Shown one piece after another: positions 1 through 6,878 of a stretch of 17,614 bases of DNA. How positions within the stretch are numbered: the stretch's first letter is position 1; each line of letters begins with the position of its first letter. Under the pieces are notes generated by a model that did not search any database, was not told the origin of the DNA, and saw only the letters and a program-made list of their open reading frames with translations. Source of the stretch: Anaerolineales bacterium (GTDB taxonomy: Bacteria; Chloroflexota; Anaerolineae; 4572-78; NAK82); contig JAHELX010000052.1 in NCBI GenBank assembly GCA_024643945.1, positions 1 to 17,614 on the forward strand, given 5' to 3'. The position numbers and the translations under genes were made by a program.

Positions 1-1320
1 CCCATTGATCTGCTGCTCGACGATGACTCTCAAAGGTGTCTCAGTTAGACGAACACGGCCGGTGCCATCGGCGTTTACGACATGAATGTCCCAGTGATCG
101 TGCTGTTTGTAGGCAACAGCTACACGGCTACCGTCGGGAGAGAAGACCGGTGTGTGATCCCGCACGTCATCGCTGAAAGCGCTCGCACTGTTCTGATTCA
201 CGTCGAGCTGCACCAGGCCGTAGTCACCGTCAAACACGAGGCGCCAGTTATTACGCGGATCCCATGCGGGGGCGAAACTGTGCTCGTCGCTTGTCAGATC
301 CACATAGTTGCCCGTCGCCACATCCGCCGCTCGAATCGTCCAAAAGGGATTAGGCGGCAACTTGAAGCAAAGCTGAAGATCTCCGTCCGCTCCGACTTTC
401 ACTTCAAAATCATAAGCGTTGGGAGGGGGCGTGGGTGGATTACTGGGATCGGAAAAGCCGATGCACTTGCTGCGAGTATCAAGCCAGCCCCCCCGTTGCA
501 TATTGAAGGCGATGCGAGAACCATCAGGCGACCAGGCCGGAGACTTGGCCTGCTTTGCGGGTAAAACCTGGCGCTCGCCTGAGCCATCGATGTTGATGAC
601 GTACACCCCCTCATCCAACCCCCAGCGGGTGAAGGCCACCTGCCGGCCGTCGGGCGAAAGCGCCGGGTCAAGGCCACCGCTGACCAGGTGGCGTAGCCCA
701 GTACCGTCGGCATTGATGGTATAGATGTCACCGCCGCTGGTCGTCATAAAGACCAGCTTGCCACCGAGCCCGCCACTCGCGGTTGTACGCCCCGCCATCG
801 CTGACTCCGGTAGGGGTGGCGCTTCGACCGCGGCTACCCCGTCCAACGACCCGACTATGCGGGTGTAGGCCGGCTTCCCGGAAATCCAACCAGGGTTGCC
901 CTCAGCAGTGACTATCTGCAACCAATCGCCGGTCGAGTTAACACCGGTCACATCGAACATATCGCCACTCAATGCCACGCCGATAATCGGGTAGCCTATC
1001 CCGGGGCCTTCTCGCACGTTGAGCGCGGAGACGACCACTTCGGCCTGGGTCATGGACGGCGCTTCATCGGCCAAGGGCTCTGCTGTTGATGTCGACGTAG
1101 GAGTCGGCGGCAACAGGGTGGTGACAGGAGTCAAAGTTGGAGTTGGGGTGGGGGGGCGCGGGGTGGGGCTGGCGGTAGGCGTCACTGCAGCCGCCGCCTG
1201 TGCCTGGCTTTTCTGCCCCAGCGGCACTATGGTCGGCGTGGGACTCGCGCCGCCAGGGGCACAGGCTATCAGTACCAGCAAGGCCAGTGAGCTTACTGTT
1301 GTCAAGAGTCTTGTCTTCAT
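1..1320 (-). CDS. SH3-domain / TolB-like beta-propeller lipoprotein (3' end cut by window edge)
   Basis: This reading frame is open from an ATG at 1320 to the window edge without a stop (440 codons seen). It has a signal peptide with a lipobox (VLIAC, lipidated Cys20), so the product should be anchored outside the cytoplasmic membrane. Then follow a Pro/Thr/Ser-rich linker (about 25-85), a bacterial SH3 domain (about 94-155; NVREGPGIGYPIIG and GDWLQI are typical) and a PD40/TolB-type beta-propeller (about 185 onward) with repeated SPDG-type blades (LSPDGRQVAF, WSPDGSRIAF, FSPDGSRVAV). Residues 280-330 interrupt the blades and hold Cys286 and Cys318. A GGAG ribosome site lies 9 bases before the ATG. 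The gene starts 21 bases after the permease stop, so it is probably the fifth gene of the exporter operon. SH3b domains often bind peptidoglycan and PD40 propellers bind proteins; the exact function is unknown. Confidence 0.88.
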   Translation of the reverse strand, partial: MKTRLLTTVSSLALLVLIACAPGGASPTPTIVPLGQKSQAQAAAAVTPTASPTPRPPTPTPTLTPVTTLLPPTPTSTSTAEPLADEAPSMTQAEVVVSALNVREGPGIGYPIIGVALSGDMFDVTGVNSTGDWLQIVTAEGNPGWISGKPAYTRIVGSLDGVAAVEAPPLPESAMAGRTTASGGLGGKLVFMTTSGGDIYTINADGTGLRHLVSGGLDPALSPDGRQVAFTRWGLDEGVYVINIDGSGERQVLPAKQAKSPAWSPDGSRIAFNMQRGGWLDTRSKCIGFSDPSNPPTPPPNAYDFEVKVGADGDLQLCFKLPPNPFWTIRAADVATGNYVDLTSDEHSFAPAWDPRNNWRLVFDGDYGLVQLDVNQNSASAFSDDVRDHTPVFSPDGSRVAVAYKQHDHWDIHVVNADGTGRVRLTETPLRVIVEQQING

Positions 1321-1341
1321 CTTGCCAATCTCCAATATTAT

Positions 1342-2592
1342 CTATTCATACCTCAGTGCGTCAATTGGATTGAGGCGGGCAGCGCGGGTGGCGGGGTAGA
1401 TACCGAAGAAGAGCCCGACCGCTGCCGAGAAACTGGTCGCCAGCAAAACGGCACCCAGCGTAACCACCGTGGTCAAGTCGGCCACATTTCCCAGCACTGT
1501 CGAGGCTGTATAGCCCAAAACGATTCCCACGAACCCACCAACCATTGACATCACCATAGCCTCGATCAAGAACTGCAGCAATATGTCGCGCCGTTTAGCC
1601 CCAACCGCCTTGCGGATGCCGATTTCGCGCGTGCGCTCGGTGACAGAGACCAGCATGATGTTCATAATGCCAATTCCGCCCACCACCAACGAAATGCCGG
1701 CGATAGCCCCCAGGACGAGGGTAAAGACGGCAGTGAAGTCCCCAAAAACCTGGATGAGGTCAGCCTGGTTAACGACCGTGAAATCATCGTCGTCCTTAAA
1801 GCTGATGCGATGGCGCTCGCGCAACACCTCAGCGATGCGATCAGCGACAGCGCCCATCTTGTCCTGAGTGGCGACCTGGACGAAGATGACTGAGATGATC
1901 AAATCTCCGCGCACCGAACCGGCATTGTAGAGACGAGTTTGAGCCGTGCTGATGGGAATCATCACCACGTTGTCCTCATCGCCAAAGCCGCCTCCTCCCT
2001 TTTCCTCCAGCACGCCAATCACTTTGAACGGCACATCGTTCAGTTTGATGGTTTGACCGATGGGGTACTCATCCGGCTCGAAAAATTCCTTAGCCACCGT
2101 GGCCCCCAGCACAGCCACCCGCGAGCGGCCGTTGACGTGCTCCTGCGCAATGAACTCTCCCAGCACCGGGTTGAAATTGCGCACGCTCTGATACTCAGGG
2201 GTCACGCCGCTGACGTTGGCGGACCTATCTAGTTTGCCACGCACAACCGTCGCAGAGCGTGAATACTCAGGCGCCACAGCTACCACATCGGGGACGAGGA
2301 AAGGGTCAGCCAGAGTGCTGGCATCCCCCATGGTGAGTGGTTGAATGCGCTGCTGGCTGCTCCGTGCGCTTCCCGGCCCGCTACTTTCAAGCTGCCCTGC
2401 AAAGACGAACAGCAAATTGGTCCCCAGGCTCTGAAATTGCTGAGTGATATACTGTTCAAACCCCTGTCCAACTGATAGCAGCGCAATAACTGCCCCCACC
2501 CCAATGATGATGCCCAACATGGTGAGGATGGAGCGCATCTTATTGACGGTCAATGCGCGCAGGGAAATTCGAACACTTTCCCAAATTTGCAT
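1342..2592 (-). CDS. MacB/YknZ-type ABC transporter permease (FtsX family)
   Basis: This is a 416-residue membrane subunit of a type VII (MacB-like) ABC transporter. The architecture is classic: TM1 at about 22-45, a large extracytoplasmic domain at about 46-285, then TM2 (about 288-310), TM3 (about 342-366) and TM4 (about 376-398). The conserved FtsX stretch is clear after TM2 (GGIGIMNIMLVSVTERTREI, then GIRKAVGA), and the protein ends in the usual ARLNPIDALRYE tail. The N-terminus (SLRALTVNKMRSILTMLGIIIGVGAV, residues split over TM1) is equally typical. The ATG is only 5 bases after the ATPase stop, so translation is likely coupled. Family members move peptides, lipoproteins or drugs by mechanotransmission, not by passing them through the membrane. 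The neighbours (ATPase, fusion protein, Yip1) make a YknZ-like role the best reading; the substrate cannot be told from sequence. Confidence 0.95.
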   Translation of the reverse strand: MQIWESVRISLRALTVNKMRSILTMLGIIIGVGAVIALLSVGQGFEQYITQQFQSLGTNLLFVFAGQLESSGPGSARSSQQRIQPLTMGDASTLADPFLVPDVVAVAPEYSRSATVVRGKLDRSANVSGVTPEYQSVRNFNPVLGEFIAQEHVNGRSRVAVLGATVAKEFFEPDEYPIGQTIKLNDVPFKVIGVLEEKGGGGFGDEDNVVMIPISTAQTRLYNAGSVRGDLIISVIFVQVATQDKMGAVADRIAEVLRERHRISFKDDDDFTVVNQADLIQVFGDFTAVFTLVLGAIAGISLVVGGIGIMNIMLVSVTERTREIGIRKAVGAKRRDILLQFLIEAMVMSMVGGFVGIVLGYTASTVLGNVADLTTVVTLGAVLLATSFSAAVGLFFGIYPATRAARLNPIDALRYE

Positions 2593-2597
2593 GTGTC

Positions 2598-3371
2598 TTA
2601 CCCTGTCTGTGCCGTCCCGTGGTTAACAATGTCACGCACGCGAACGTCATAAGCACGCTCACCAGCTCTACGTGGATTGCGCACGGGTCGATCGTCCACG
2701 ATGCGCCCGTCAGCGATACGCACAATGCGCCGGGTATGCTGTGCGATCTCGGGCTCGTGGGTAACAAAGATAATGGTGATGCCCTGCCCTTCATTCAACT
2801 GCTGAAAGATAGCCATAATCTCTGCGCCTGATTTGGAGTCGAGGTTGCCGGTTGGCTCATCGGCCAGGATAATAGAAGGATCGTTGACCAACGCCCGGGC
2901 GATGGCCACCCGTTGCTGCTGCCCACCCGACAGTTCATTCGGCCGGTGGTGCAATCGGTCCCCCAACCCCACTGCCTCCAATGCAGCCAACACCCGCTCA
3001 CGACGTTCGCGCCCGCCCACGCCACTGTAGACGAGTGGCAACTCTACGTTACTCAAGGCAGTCGTGCGGGGCAGTAGATTGAAGGTCTGAAATACGAACC
3101 CAATCTTCTTGCCCCGAATTTGGGCTAATTGGTTATCATCCAACTGGTCAACCTCTACCCCCTCCAGATAATACTCCCCGGAGGTGGGTTGGTCCAAACA
3201 GCCCAGGATGTTCATCATCGTAGACTTGCCGGACCCAGAGGGGCCCATAATCGACACCAATTCCCCCCGCCTGACCTGAAGTGAGGCGCCGCGCAAGGCA
3301 TGCACCTGCACGTCGCCCATCTGATAGATCTTGGTCAGGTCTTGGGCATCGATGACTACGTCGTTATCCAC
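2598..3371 (-). CDS. MacB/LolD/YknY-type ABC transporter ATP-binding protein
   Basis: A 257-residue ATPase with every catalytic motif in place: Walker A GPSGSGKS (43-50), Q-loop Gln95, signature LSGGQ (147-151), Walker B IILADE (167-172) and switch His205. The segment [20 protein letters not shown] is characteristic of the LolD/MacB/YknY group. It should dimerise and power the permease encoded next. The start is GTG at 3371, supported by a GGGAGG ribosome site that lies inside the last codons of the fusion-protein gene; only 3 bases separate the two genes. About 25 residues beyond the usual LolD length (227-236) form a basic C-terminal tail rich in Arg. Confidence in family is very high; the substrate is unknown. 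Confidence 0.97.
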   Translation of the reverse strand: MDNDVVIDAQDLTKIYQMGDVQVHALRGASLQVRRGELVSIMGPSGSGKSTMMNILGCLDQPTSGEYYLEGVEVDQLDDNQLAQIRGKKIGFVFQTFNLLPRTTALSNVELPLVYSGVGGRERRERVLAALEAVGLGDRLHHRPNELSGGQQQRVAIARALVNDPSIILADEPTGNLDSKSGAEIMAIFQQLNEGQGITIIFVTHEPEIAQHTRRIVRIADGRIVDDRPVRNPRRAGERAYDVRVRDIVNHGTAQTG

Positions 3372-3374
3372 TAA

Positions 3375-4772
3375 CTAGCCTCCCTGGAAGACCCGCTCCA
3401 GTTGCTCTCGGCTGGAAAGTCCCCTGATGATGATCTGATTCCCCTCGTCCAGGCCGGCTAATACCTGGCTCATCGCTTCATCGCGCAGGCCCAGTTCAAT
3501 CTCCACACGGATCGGGTTGCCTTGCTCATCCAACTTTTCCACGTAAGCCACCGGCTCGCCACTGGTCCGGTCAATGCTGACGGCCCGGTTAGGTACCACC
3601 ACCACGTTTTCCAGGCGGTCGGTTTCGATGGTAGCATCGGATGTCATACCCGGTAGCAGACGAGGGTCCTCGCTGTCGAGAGCAATCGTCACTTCGTAGG
3701 CTACGATGCCGCTCGAAGTCCCCTCGATCGGCCCTGGGGAAATATCGGCTACGTGACCCTCAAAGTCTTTGTCAGGGATGGCGTCCAGGGTAATTACCAC
3801 GTTCTGGCCACGCGCAATGCGGCCGATGTCAATTTCATCCACCTCCACGGTAATGTGATAGGCCGACATATCAGTGAGGATCACAGCCGCCTGCGCGGTC
3901 GGGCGCTCGCCCGGCTTGATATTGACTTCCGTCACTACGCCGTCAATAGGGGCAACCAGCGAGGTCTTGGCCAGGTTGAGCTCTGCCTGCTCCAGCCCAA
4001 TCCGAGCCATATCTACCGCCGCCTGGGCAGCGGCAACGTCGGCTTCGCCGGGACCTTCGAGCAACTGCGCTAAATTGGCCTCAGCCTGCGCCAGTTGCGA
4101 CCGGGCGGCGGCGATGTCAGCTTCGGTGGGACCTTGCACCGCCAGGTTGTACTTGGCCAATGCCGTCTCATGATCTATCGTGGCCTGCTCCAATTGCGAA
4201 GCCTGGGGCATGGCACCGACGTCACCGCGATAGGCCACCTGGTCGTAAGCCCACTGTGCCTGTTTGAGAGCAATATCGGTGCGACGCAGGTCGGCGGCGG
4301 CGGCAGTGATCTCATCCTCACTGGGACCAGCCAGCACCCGCTCCAGATTGGCTTGGGCGCTCTCCACGGCCACGCGGGCAGACGTCACTTCTGCAGCCAG
4401 CGCCGGCCGGTAGAGCTTCTCCAATTGCGCCTCAGCCTGGGCCAATTCAGCCTGGGCACGCCTCTTTGCCAATTCCACGTCGTCCGCCGCAAGCCGGGCC
4501 AGTACCGTGCCAGCCGTCACGTACTGCCCGCGCTCGACAGACACTTCGGCCACCACACCGCTGGCATCGAAATCTACCTGCACCTCGTCTTCAGGCTCAA
4601 TGCGCCCAGCGGCATTGATCGTGGCCAGAATCGTGTCGCGCCGAATTGGGATGACCTCAACGTCAGGATCCTGGGTGATACTGTAAGGTTCGGGCGTCAG
4701 AAATTGATAACCCGCCACGGTCGCGCCAACGACGACAGCCAGGATCAATACAATAACCACCACACGTTTCAT
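3375..4772 (-). CDS. HlyD/MacA/YknX-type membrane-fusion (adaptor) protein
   Basis: A 465-residue periplasmic-adaptor-type protein with an N-terminal membrane anchor (residues 4-21). A split lipoyl/barrel-sandwich domain follows, with halves at about 55-98 (ends TVLARLAADDVELAK) and 268-300 (SLVAPIDGVVTEVNIKPGE). Between them lies a long helical hairpin (about 100-265), then a beta-barrel and membrane-proximal domain (about 302-465). The hairpin carries a recurring unit in which a GP pair is followed by ExDIxAA and Leu/Ala heptads (GP at 149, 214 and 240, and a related RP at 122). Such an adaptor bridges the MacB-like permease to the outside. In a monoderm there is no TolC, so a YknX-like role is more likely than a tripartite efflux pump. 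An AAGGAG ribosome site lies 10 bases upstream of the ATG. Confidence 0.94.
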   Translation of the reverse strand: MKRVVVIVLILAVVVGATVAGYQFLTPEPYSITQDPDVEVIPIRRDTILATINAAGRIEPEDEVQVDFDASGVVAEVSVERGQYVTAGTVLARLAADDVELAKRRAQAELAQAEAQLEKLYRPALAAEVTSARVAVESAQANLERVLAGPSEDEITAAAADLRRTDIALKQAQWAYDQVAYRGDVGAMPQASQLEQATIDHETALAKYNLAVQGPTEADIAAARSQLAQAEANLAQLLEGPGEADVAAAQAAVDMARIGLEQAELNLAKTSLVAPIDGVVTEVNIKPGERPTAQAAVILTDMSAYHITVEVDEIDIGRIARGQNVVITLDAIPDKDFEGHVADISPGPIEGTSSGIVAYEVTIALDSEDPRLLPGMTSDATIETDRLENVVVVPNRAVSIDRTSGEPVAYVEKLDEQGNPIRVEIELGLRDEAMSQVLAGLDEGNQIIIRGLSSREQLERVFQGG

Positions 4773-4838
4773 TATGGGGTATCTCCTTGAGAGTGAGAAG
4801 TAATGCTGCGACCCGATCGATTCAAGGTCGCCAGAGCA

Positions 4839-5582
4839 CTACCCCCCAGCCAGTCCGCCCACCAAGAACGATGGAACCACTGTAACAGCCAGGGACAAGG
4901 CTACATAGACCAGTGTCAGCACCAGCGACTTAAAGCGACTAAACCGGGCCACAACCGAGAGCCCCAGAACCACCAACAGGAGATGCCACAACCAAAAAGG
5001 GTCTATCCGCGCCAAAAGCATGAACAGAGGGTTTTGAGCATCTTTCATCATATCGCCGGTAGCTACCAATACAGATAATCCCGGGGCTTCTATAGTACGT
5101 TTGGCGAGGAGAATAAAACCGGCCTGTGCCAAAAAATAAATGGAAGCGGGTAACCGGGTCCAGACGCTTGTGGTGAACACCGAGCCAAAGTCCACCTCCC
5201 CCCCAGCCACCAGCGCCCCGAAGTAGAGCACCGCTGCCTGGCCCACGATCCCAATCAGCAGCAAGATGATGCCCGTGGTCAGCCCCGTTGCCAATCTGAA
5301 CGGCAACGAAGTGAAGGTCTCCATGCTGGCCCGAGCCGCATCTGCCTGCTCAGGTGGCATCGAGGCGAGTTGGCGTTCCATTTGCTGGAGGGTAATCTCC
5401 AGGTCGTAGGGCGCGCGAACTACCGTCAGAACGGCAAAACAGAGGAACACCAGAAAGAGTGGCACTGCCCACATCCACCACTTGCGTCGCGCCAACACCG
5501 CCTTAAACGTCGCCGTCGGTCTGTCTATGATACCAAAAAGGAGCTGCCATAGAGGTGGCGCCTTGGTGCTTACGCTATTCAT
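4839..5582 (-). CDS. Yip1-family membrane protein, YknW-like
   Basis: A 247-residue polytopic membrane protein resembling the Yip1 domain family. A typical N-terminal motif (FGIIDRPTATFKAVL) is followed by a basic turn (ARRKWW) and hydrophobic segments at about 36-56, 98-124, 145-162, 196-213 and 219-241. An acidic, Gln-rich loop (60-88) lies between the first two segments. The ATG at 5582 is chosen because AAAGGA sits 9 bases upstream; the frame stays open to 5750 but that extension covers the leader and hairpin. It is the first gene of the exporter operon, 66 bases ahead of the fusion-protein gene. In B. subtilis the Yip1 protein YknW is encoded directly before yknXYZ and helps the complex assemble, and the same order here supports that role by analogy. 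Sequence identity to YknW could not be tested. Confidence 0.82.
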   Translation of the reverse strand: MNSVSTKAPPLWQLLFGIIDRPTATFKAVLARRKWWMWAVPLFLVFLCFAVLTVVRAPYDLEITLQQMERQLASMPPEQADAARASMETFTSLPFRLATGLTTGIILLLIGIVGQAAVLYFGALVAGGEVDFGSVFTTSVWTRLPASIYFLAQAGFILLAKRTIEAPGLSVLVATGDMMKDAQNPLFMLLARIDPFWLWHLLLVVLGLSVVARFSRFKSLVLTLVYVALSLAVTVVPSFLVGGLAGG

Positions 5583-5591
5583 GGGTGGATG

Positions 5592-5597
5592 TCCTTT
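5592..5597 (-). promoter_or_regulatory. Ribosome binding site that fixes the Yip1 start
   Basis: AAAGGA on the minus strand, 9 bases before the ATG at 5582. It favours this start over the upstream open extension to 5750, which has no such site and overlaps the leader. Confidence 0.7.
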
Positions 5598-5604
5598 CTG
5601 ATTA

Positions 5605-5621
5605 ATTGTACCAGATTGTAC
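5605..5621. repeat. Tandem ATTGTAC direct repeat, 10-bp period, in the ABC operon leader
   Basis: ATTGTAC occurs at 5605-5611 and again at 5615-5621, one helical turn apart. The second copy is part of the perfect palindrome TTGTACAA (5616-5623). Read on the minus strand the first copy gives TACAAT preceded by TGG, an extended -10 look-alike with TTGGGG 16 bp upstream, so this could instead be a second promoter about 16 bases before the Yip1 ribosome site. Confidence 0.4.
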
Positions 5622-5692
5622 AAGCTCCCCAAGCAACTTCCACGGGGCGGTTCGACGCGATGAATTGAGACTCACTACAAGATGTAATACGT

Positions 5693-5732
5693 AAAAAGAA
5701 CCGGGAAGTTTCAACCGTCTCCACCCTCCCGG
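5693..5732 (-). terminator. Terminator-like hairpin in the 5' leader of the ABC operon (possible attenuator)
   Basis: On the minus strand the arms CCGGGAGG (5732-5725) and CTTCCCGG (5708-5701) pair over 8 positions with one G-U pair, around a 16-base loop, and are followed at once by TTCTTTTT (5700-5693). It lies between the predicted start of transcription (about 5746) and the first gene (5582). That is the right place for transcription attenuation, but no anti-terminator partner was found by eye. Confidence 0.5.
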
Positions 5733-5752
5733 CCAAATGGCTAGCAACATTA

Positions 5753-5781
5753 ACTATACCACCGACTGTGGCGGATGTCAA
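5753..5781 (-). promoter_or_regulatory. Promoter of the Yip1/ABC exporter operon
   Basis: Minus strand: -35 TTGACA (5781-5776, full consensus), 17-bp spacer, -10 TATAGT (5758-5753) preceded by TGG, an extended -10. Predicted transcription start is near 5746, which leaves a leader of about 164 bases before the Yip1 ATG. Confidence 0.8.
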
Positions 5782-5847
5782 AGGCTGGTGAAATCTCCAA
5801 ATCTTCTCCCAATAGTATCACAACCGGTCACTCGAATCATGACCTGA

Positions 5848-5865
5848 ATCCGACATATGGCGGAT
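5848..5865. promoter_or_regulatory. Imperfect 18-bp palindrome, candidate operator
   Basis: ATCCGACATATGGCGGAT is a dyad with one mismatched pair (A5853 against G5860) around a central CATATG. It lies about 40 bp upstream of the rex -35 box and about 65 bp upstream of the ABC operon -35 box. Its right end TGGCGGAT is repeated at 5769-5776 inside the ABC promoter. The regulator is unknown. Confidence 0.4.
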
Positions 5866-5903
5866 AGATAGTCCGAAAGTGAAAATTCAATGCTATGTCA
5901 AGC

Positions 5904-5932
5904 TTGCAACCAAGCCAGAAATGTGGTATGAT
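5904..5932 (+). promoter_or_regulatory. Promoter of rex
   Basis: -35 TTGCAA (5904-5909), 17-bp spacer, -10 TATGAT (5927-5932) with an extended TGG just before it. Predicted start of transcription is about 5939, leaving a leader of about 85 bases. No Rex-type operator (TTGTGAA with an inverted TTCACAA partner) could be found over it. Confidence 0.75.
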
Positions 5933-6004
5933 GGGTGTGTATCTCGCTTCACAATGATCCTTGCTTCGCCCCGTAGACGACAACCCGCCTGTCAAATGTT
6001 ATCC

Positions 6005-6013
6005 AAGGAGGAG
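6005..6013 (+). promoter_or_regulatory. Ribosome binding site that fixes the rex start
   Basis: AAGGAGGAG ends 10 bases before the ATG at 6024. This strong site selects MTSNEV as the N-terminus over the in-frame TTG at 5961. Confidence 0.8.
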
Positions 6014-6023
6014 AATAAGGCCT

Positions 6024-6698
6024 ATGACGTCGAACGAAGTCCCCGACATTGTGGTTGGCCGCCTGCCCATCTACTTGCGTGCCCTGACGTATATGGCAGA
6101 AGAAGGACAGGAAATCACCTCGTCGCAGGAGCTTGGTGCCAAGCTCGGCATCAGCTCGGCCCAAATCCGCAAAGACTTGTCACACTTTGGAGAATTTGGT
6201 AAGCAAGGTACAGGTTACGAAATCTCCTACCTCCGAGATCAGTTGAAACGCATCTTACACGTCGAACAAACACGACCAGTGGCACTAGTGGGTTATGGTG
6301 ACCTGGGTCATGCATTAGCCAACTATGGCGGGTTTACAGCCAAAGGCTTCGAGATTGTCGCCGTGTTCGATAACGACGCCAACAAGATCGGACACAAGGT
6401 GGCCGGCAAGGAAGTGATGGATGTCGCCGAATTGCCCAGGGTGATACGCGAAAAGGGCATCAAAATAGCAATTGTGGCAGTCCCTTCAGCAGCAGCCCAG
6501 CCAGTAGTAGATGTACTGGTGGAAGCCGGCATCAAGGCCATCCTGAACTACGCACCCATTAATATCTCTGTCCCCTCTGATGTGCGGGTGCAATACATTG
6601 ACCCGGCGGCCCACTTACAACACATGACCTTTTACCTAATAGAGAAATCAATTCTAACTCATACAATGTTAGCCAAAAGCTCGCCTAAAAAGGCCTGA
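6024..6698 (+). CDS. rex: Redox-sensing transcriptional repressor Rex
   Basis: A 224-residue Rex protein. An N-terminal winged helix (about 1-75) carries the family motif PIYLRAL and the recognition segment [16 protein letters not shown] followed by KQGTGY. A Rossmann domain follows, with the dinucleotide loop GYGDLG (90-95), an acidic residue after the second strand (D116 in FDND) and the conserved [11 protein letters not shown] (174-184). The last helix (TFYLIEKSI and onward) corresponds to the domain-swapped helix of the Rex dimer. The protein senses the NADH/NAD+ ratio and represses respiratory and fermentative genes when NADH is low. It is transcribed alone from its own promoter, divergent from the ABC operon and convergent with mreB. 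The C-terminal tail appears slightly longer than in well-known homologues, and is encoded by an inverted repeat that spans the stop codon. Confidence 0.97.
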   Translation: MTSNEVPDIVVGRLPIYLRALTYMAEEGQEITSSQELGAKLGISSAQIRKDLSHFGEFGKQGTGYEISYLRDQLKRILHVEQTRPVALVGYGDLGHALANYGGFTAKGFEIVAVFDNDANKIGHKVAGKEVMDVAELPRVIREKGIKIAIVAVPSAAAQPVVDVLVEAGIKAILNYAPINISVPSDVRVQYIDPAAHLQHMTFYLIEKSILTHTMLAKSSPKKA

Positions 6699-6736
6699 TG
6701 ATTGTATGAACATCATGTGATTTCTCTATAAGGTGA
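6632..6736. repeat. Nested inverted repeat spanning the rex stop codon
   Basis: Outer arms 6634-6650 and 6718-6734 are complementary at 16 of 17 positions (core ATAGAGAAATCA / TGATTTCTCTAT is perfect), and a further G-U and an A-U pair extend to 6632/6736. Inner arms TCATACAAT (6659-6667) and ATTGTATGA (6701-6709) pair perfectly over 9 bp. Equal 8-base internal loops separate the stems. The apical part holds a small GCCT/AGGC hairpin. The left arm codes for the rex C-terminus; the right arm is downstream of the stop at 6696-6698. There is no U-tract, so it is not a standard terminator. Confidence 0.75.
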
Positions 6737-6820
6737 TTCTCGAAGAAAACAGAGTTATATTTTACGCTGCCTGCTGCGCATTTCCATTGGCAGGGTTGCA
6801 TGAACTGTCCTTGAGGGACA

Positions 6821-6859
6821 AAAAAAACCGTATTGAGTTATGTCAACTCAATACGGTTT
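6821..6859 (-). terminator. Intrinsic terminator of the atp-mreB operon (possibly bidirectional)
   Basis: A perfect 15-bp stem (AAACCGTATTGAGTT at 6825-6839, complement at 6845-6859) with a 5-base loop. On the minus strand the stem runs into a T tract that continues to 6821. It lies 20 bp after the mreB stop. On the plus strand the stem is followed by the poorer T-rich CTGTTTCC, so it may also end the rex transcript. Confidence 0.9.
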
Positions 6860-6878
6860 CTGTTTCCAACTTGATGCG

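Larger units (their letters stand above)
5583..6023. other. Divergent control region between the Yip1/ABC operon and rex
   Basis: No credible gene lies in these 441 bases. They hold, left to right: a pair of ATTGTAC direct repeats with a 10-bp period (5605-5611, 5615-5621), a possible second minus-strand promoter over the same bases, a terminator-like hairpin in the minus-strand leader (5693-5732), the main minus-strand promoter (5753-5781), an imperfect 18-bp palindrome (5848-5865), and the rex promoter (5904-5932) and ribosome site. The 8-mer TGGCGGAT occurs twice, once inside the ABC promoter and once in the palindrome. Confidence 0.75.

Noticed and set aside
1019..1399. Plus-strand frame with a Gly/Val repeat resembling an exported repeat protein
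   Set aside because: The repeat is the reverse complement of the Pro/Thr linker of the lipoprotein; the minus-strand frame has signal, lipobox and domains.
4095..4790. 231-codon plus-strand frame opposite the fusion-protein gene
   Set aside because: No family features or ribosome site; it arises from the biased codon use of the coiled coil on the other strand.
5583..5750. N-terminal extension of the Yip1 frame up to 5750
   Set aside because: It covers the predicted leader and terminator-like hairpin; the ATG at 5582 has a good ribosome site and the usual Yip1 N-terminus.
5825..5844. Inverted repeat GGTCA/TGACC in the divergent control region
   Set aside because: Arms are only 5 bp with an irregular centre; likely chance.
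5924..5953. Possible Rex operator near the rex promoter (TTCACAA with an upstream GTGTG)
   Set aside because: The half sites are 10 bases apart, not 8, and the second half is poor, so it does not match the TTGTGAA-N4-TTCACAA form.
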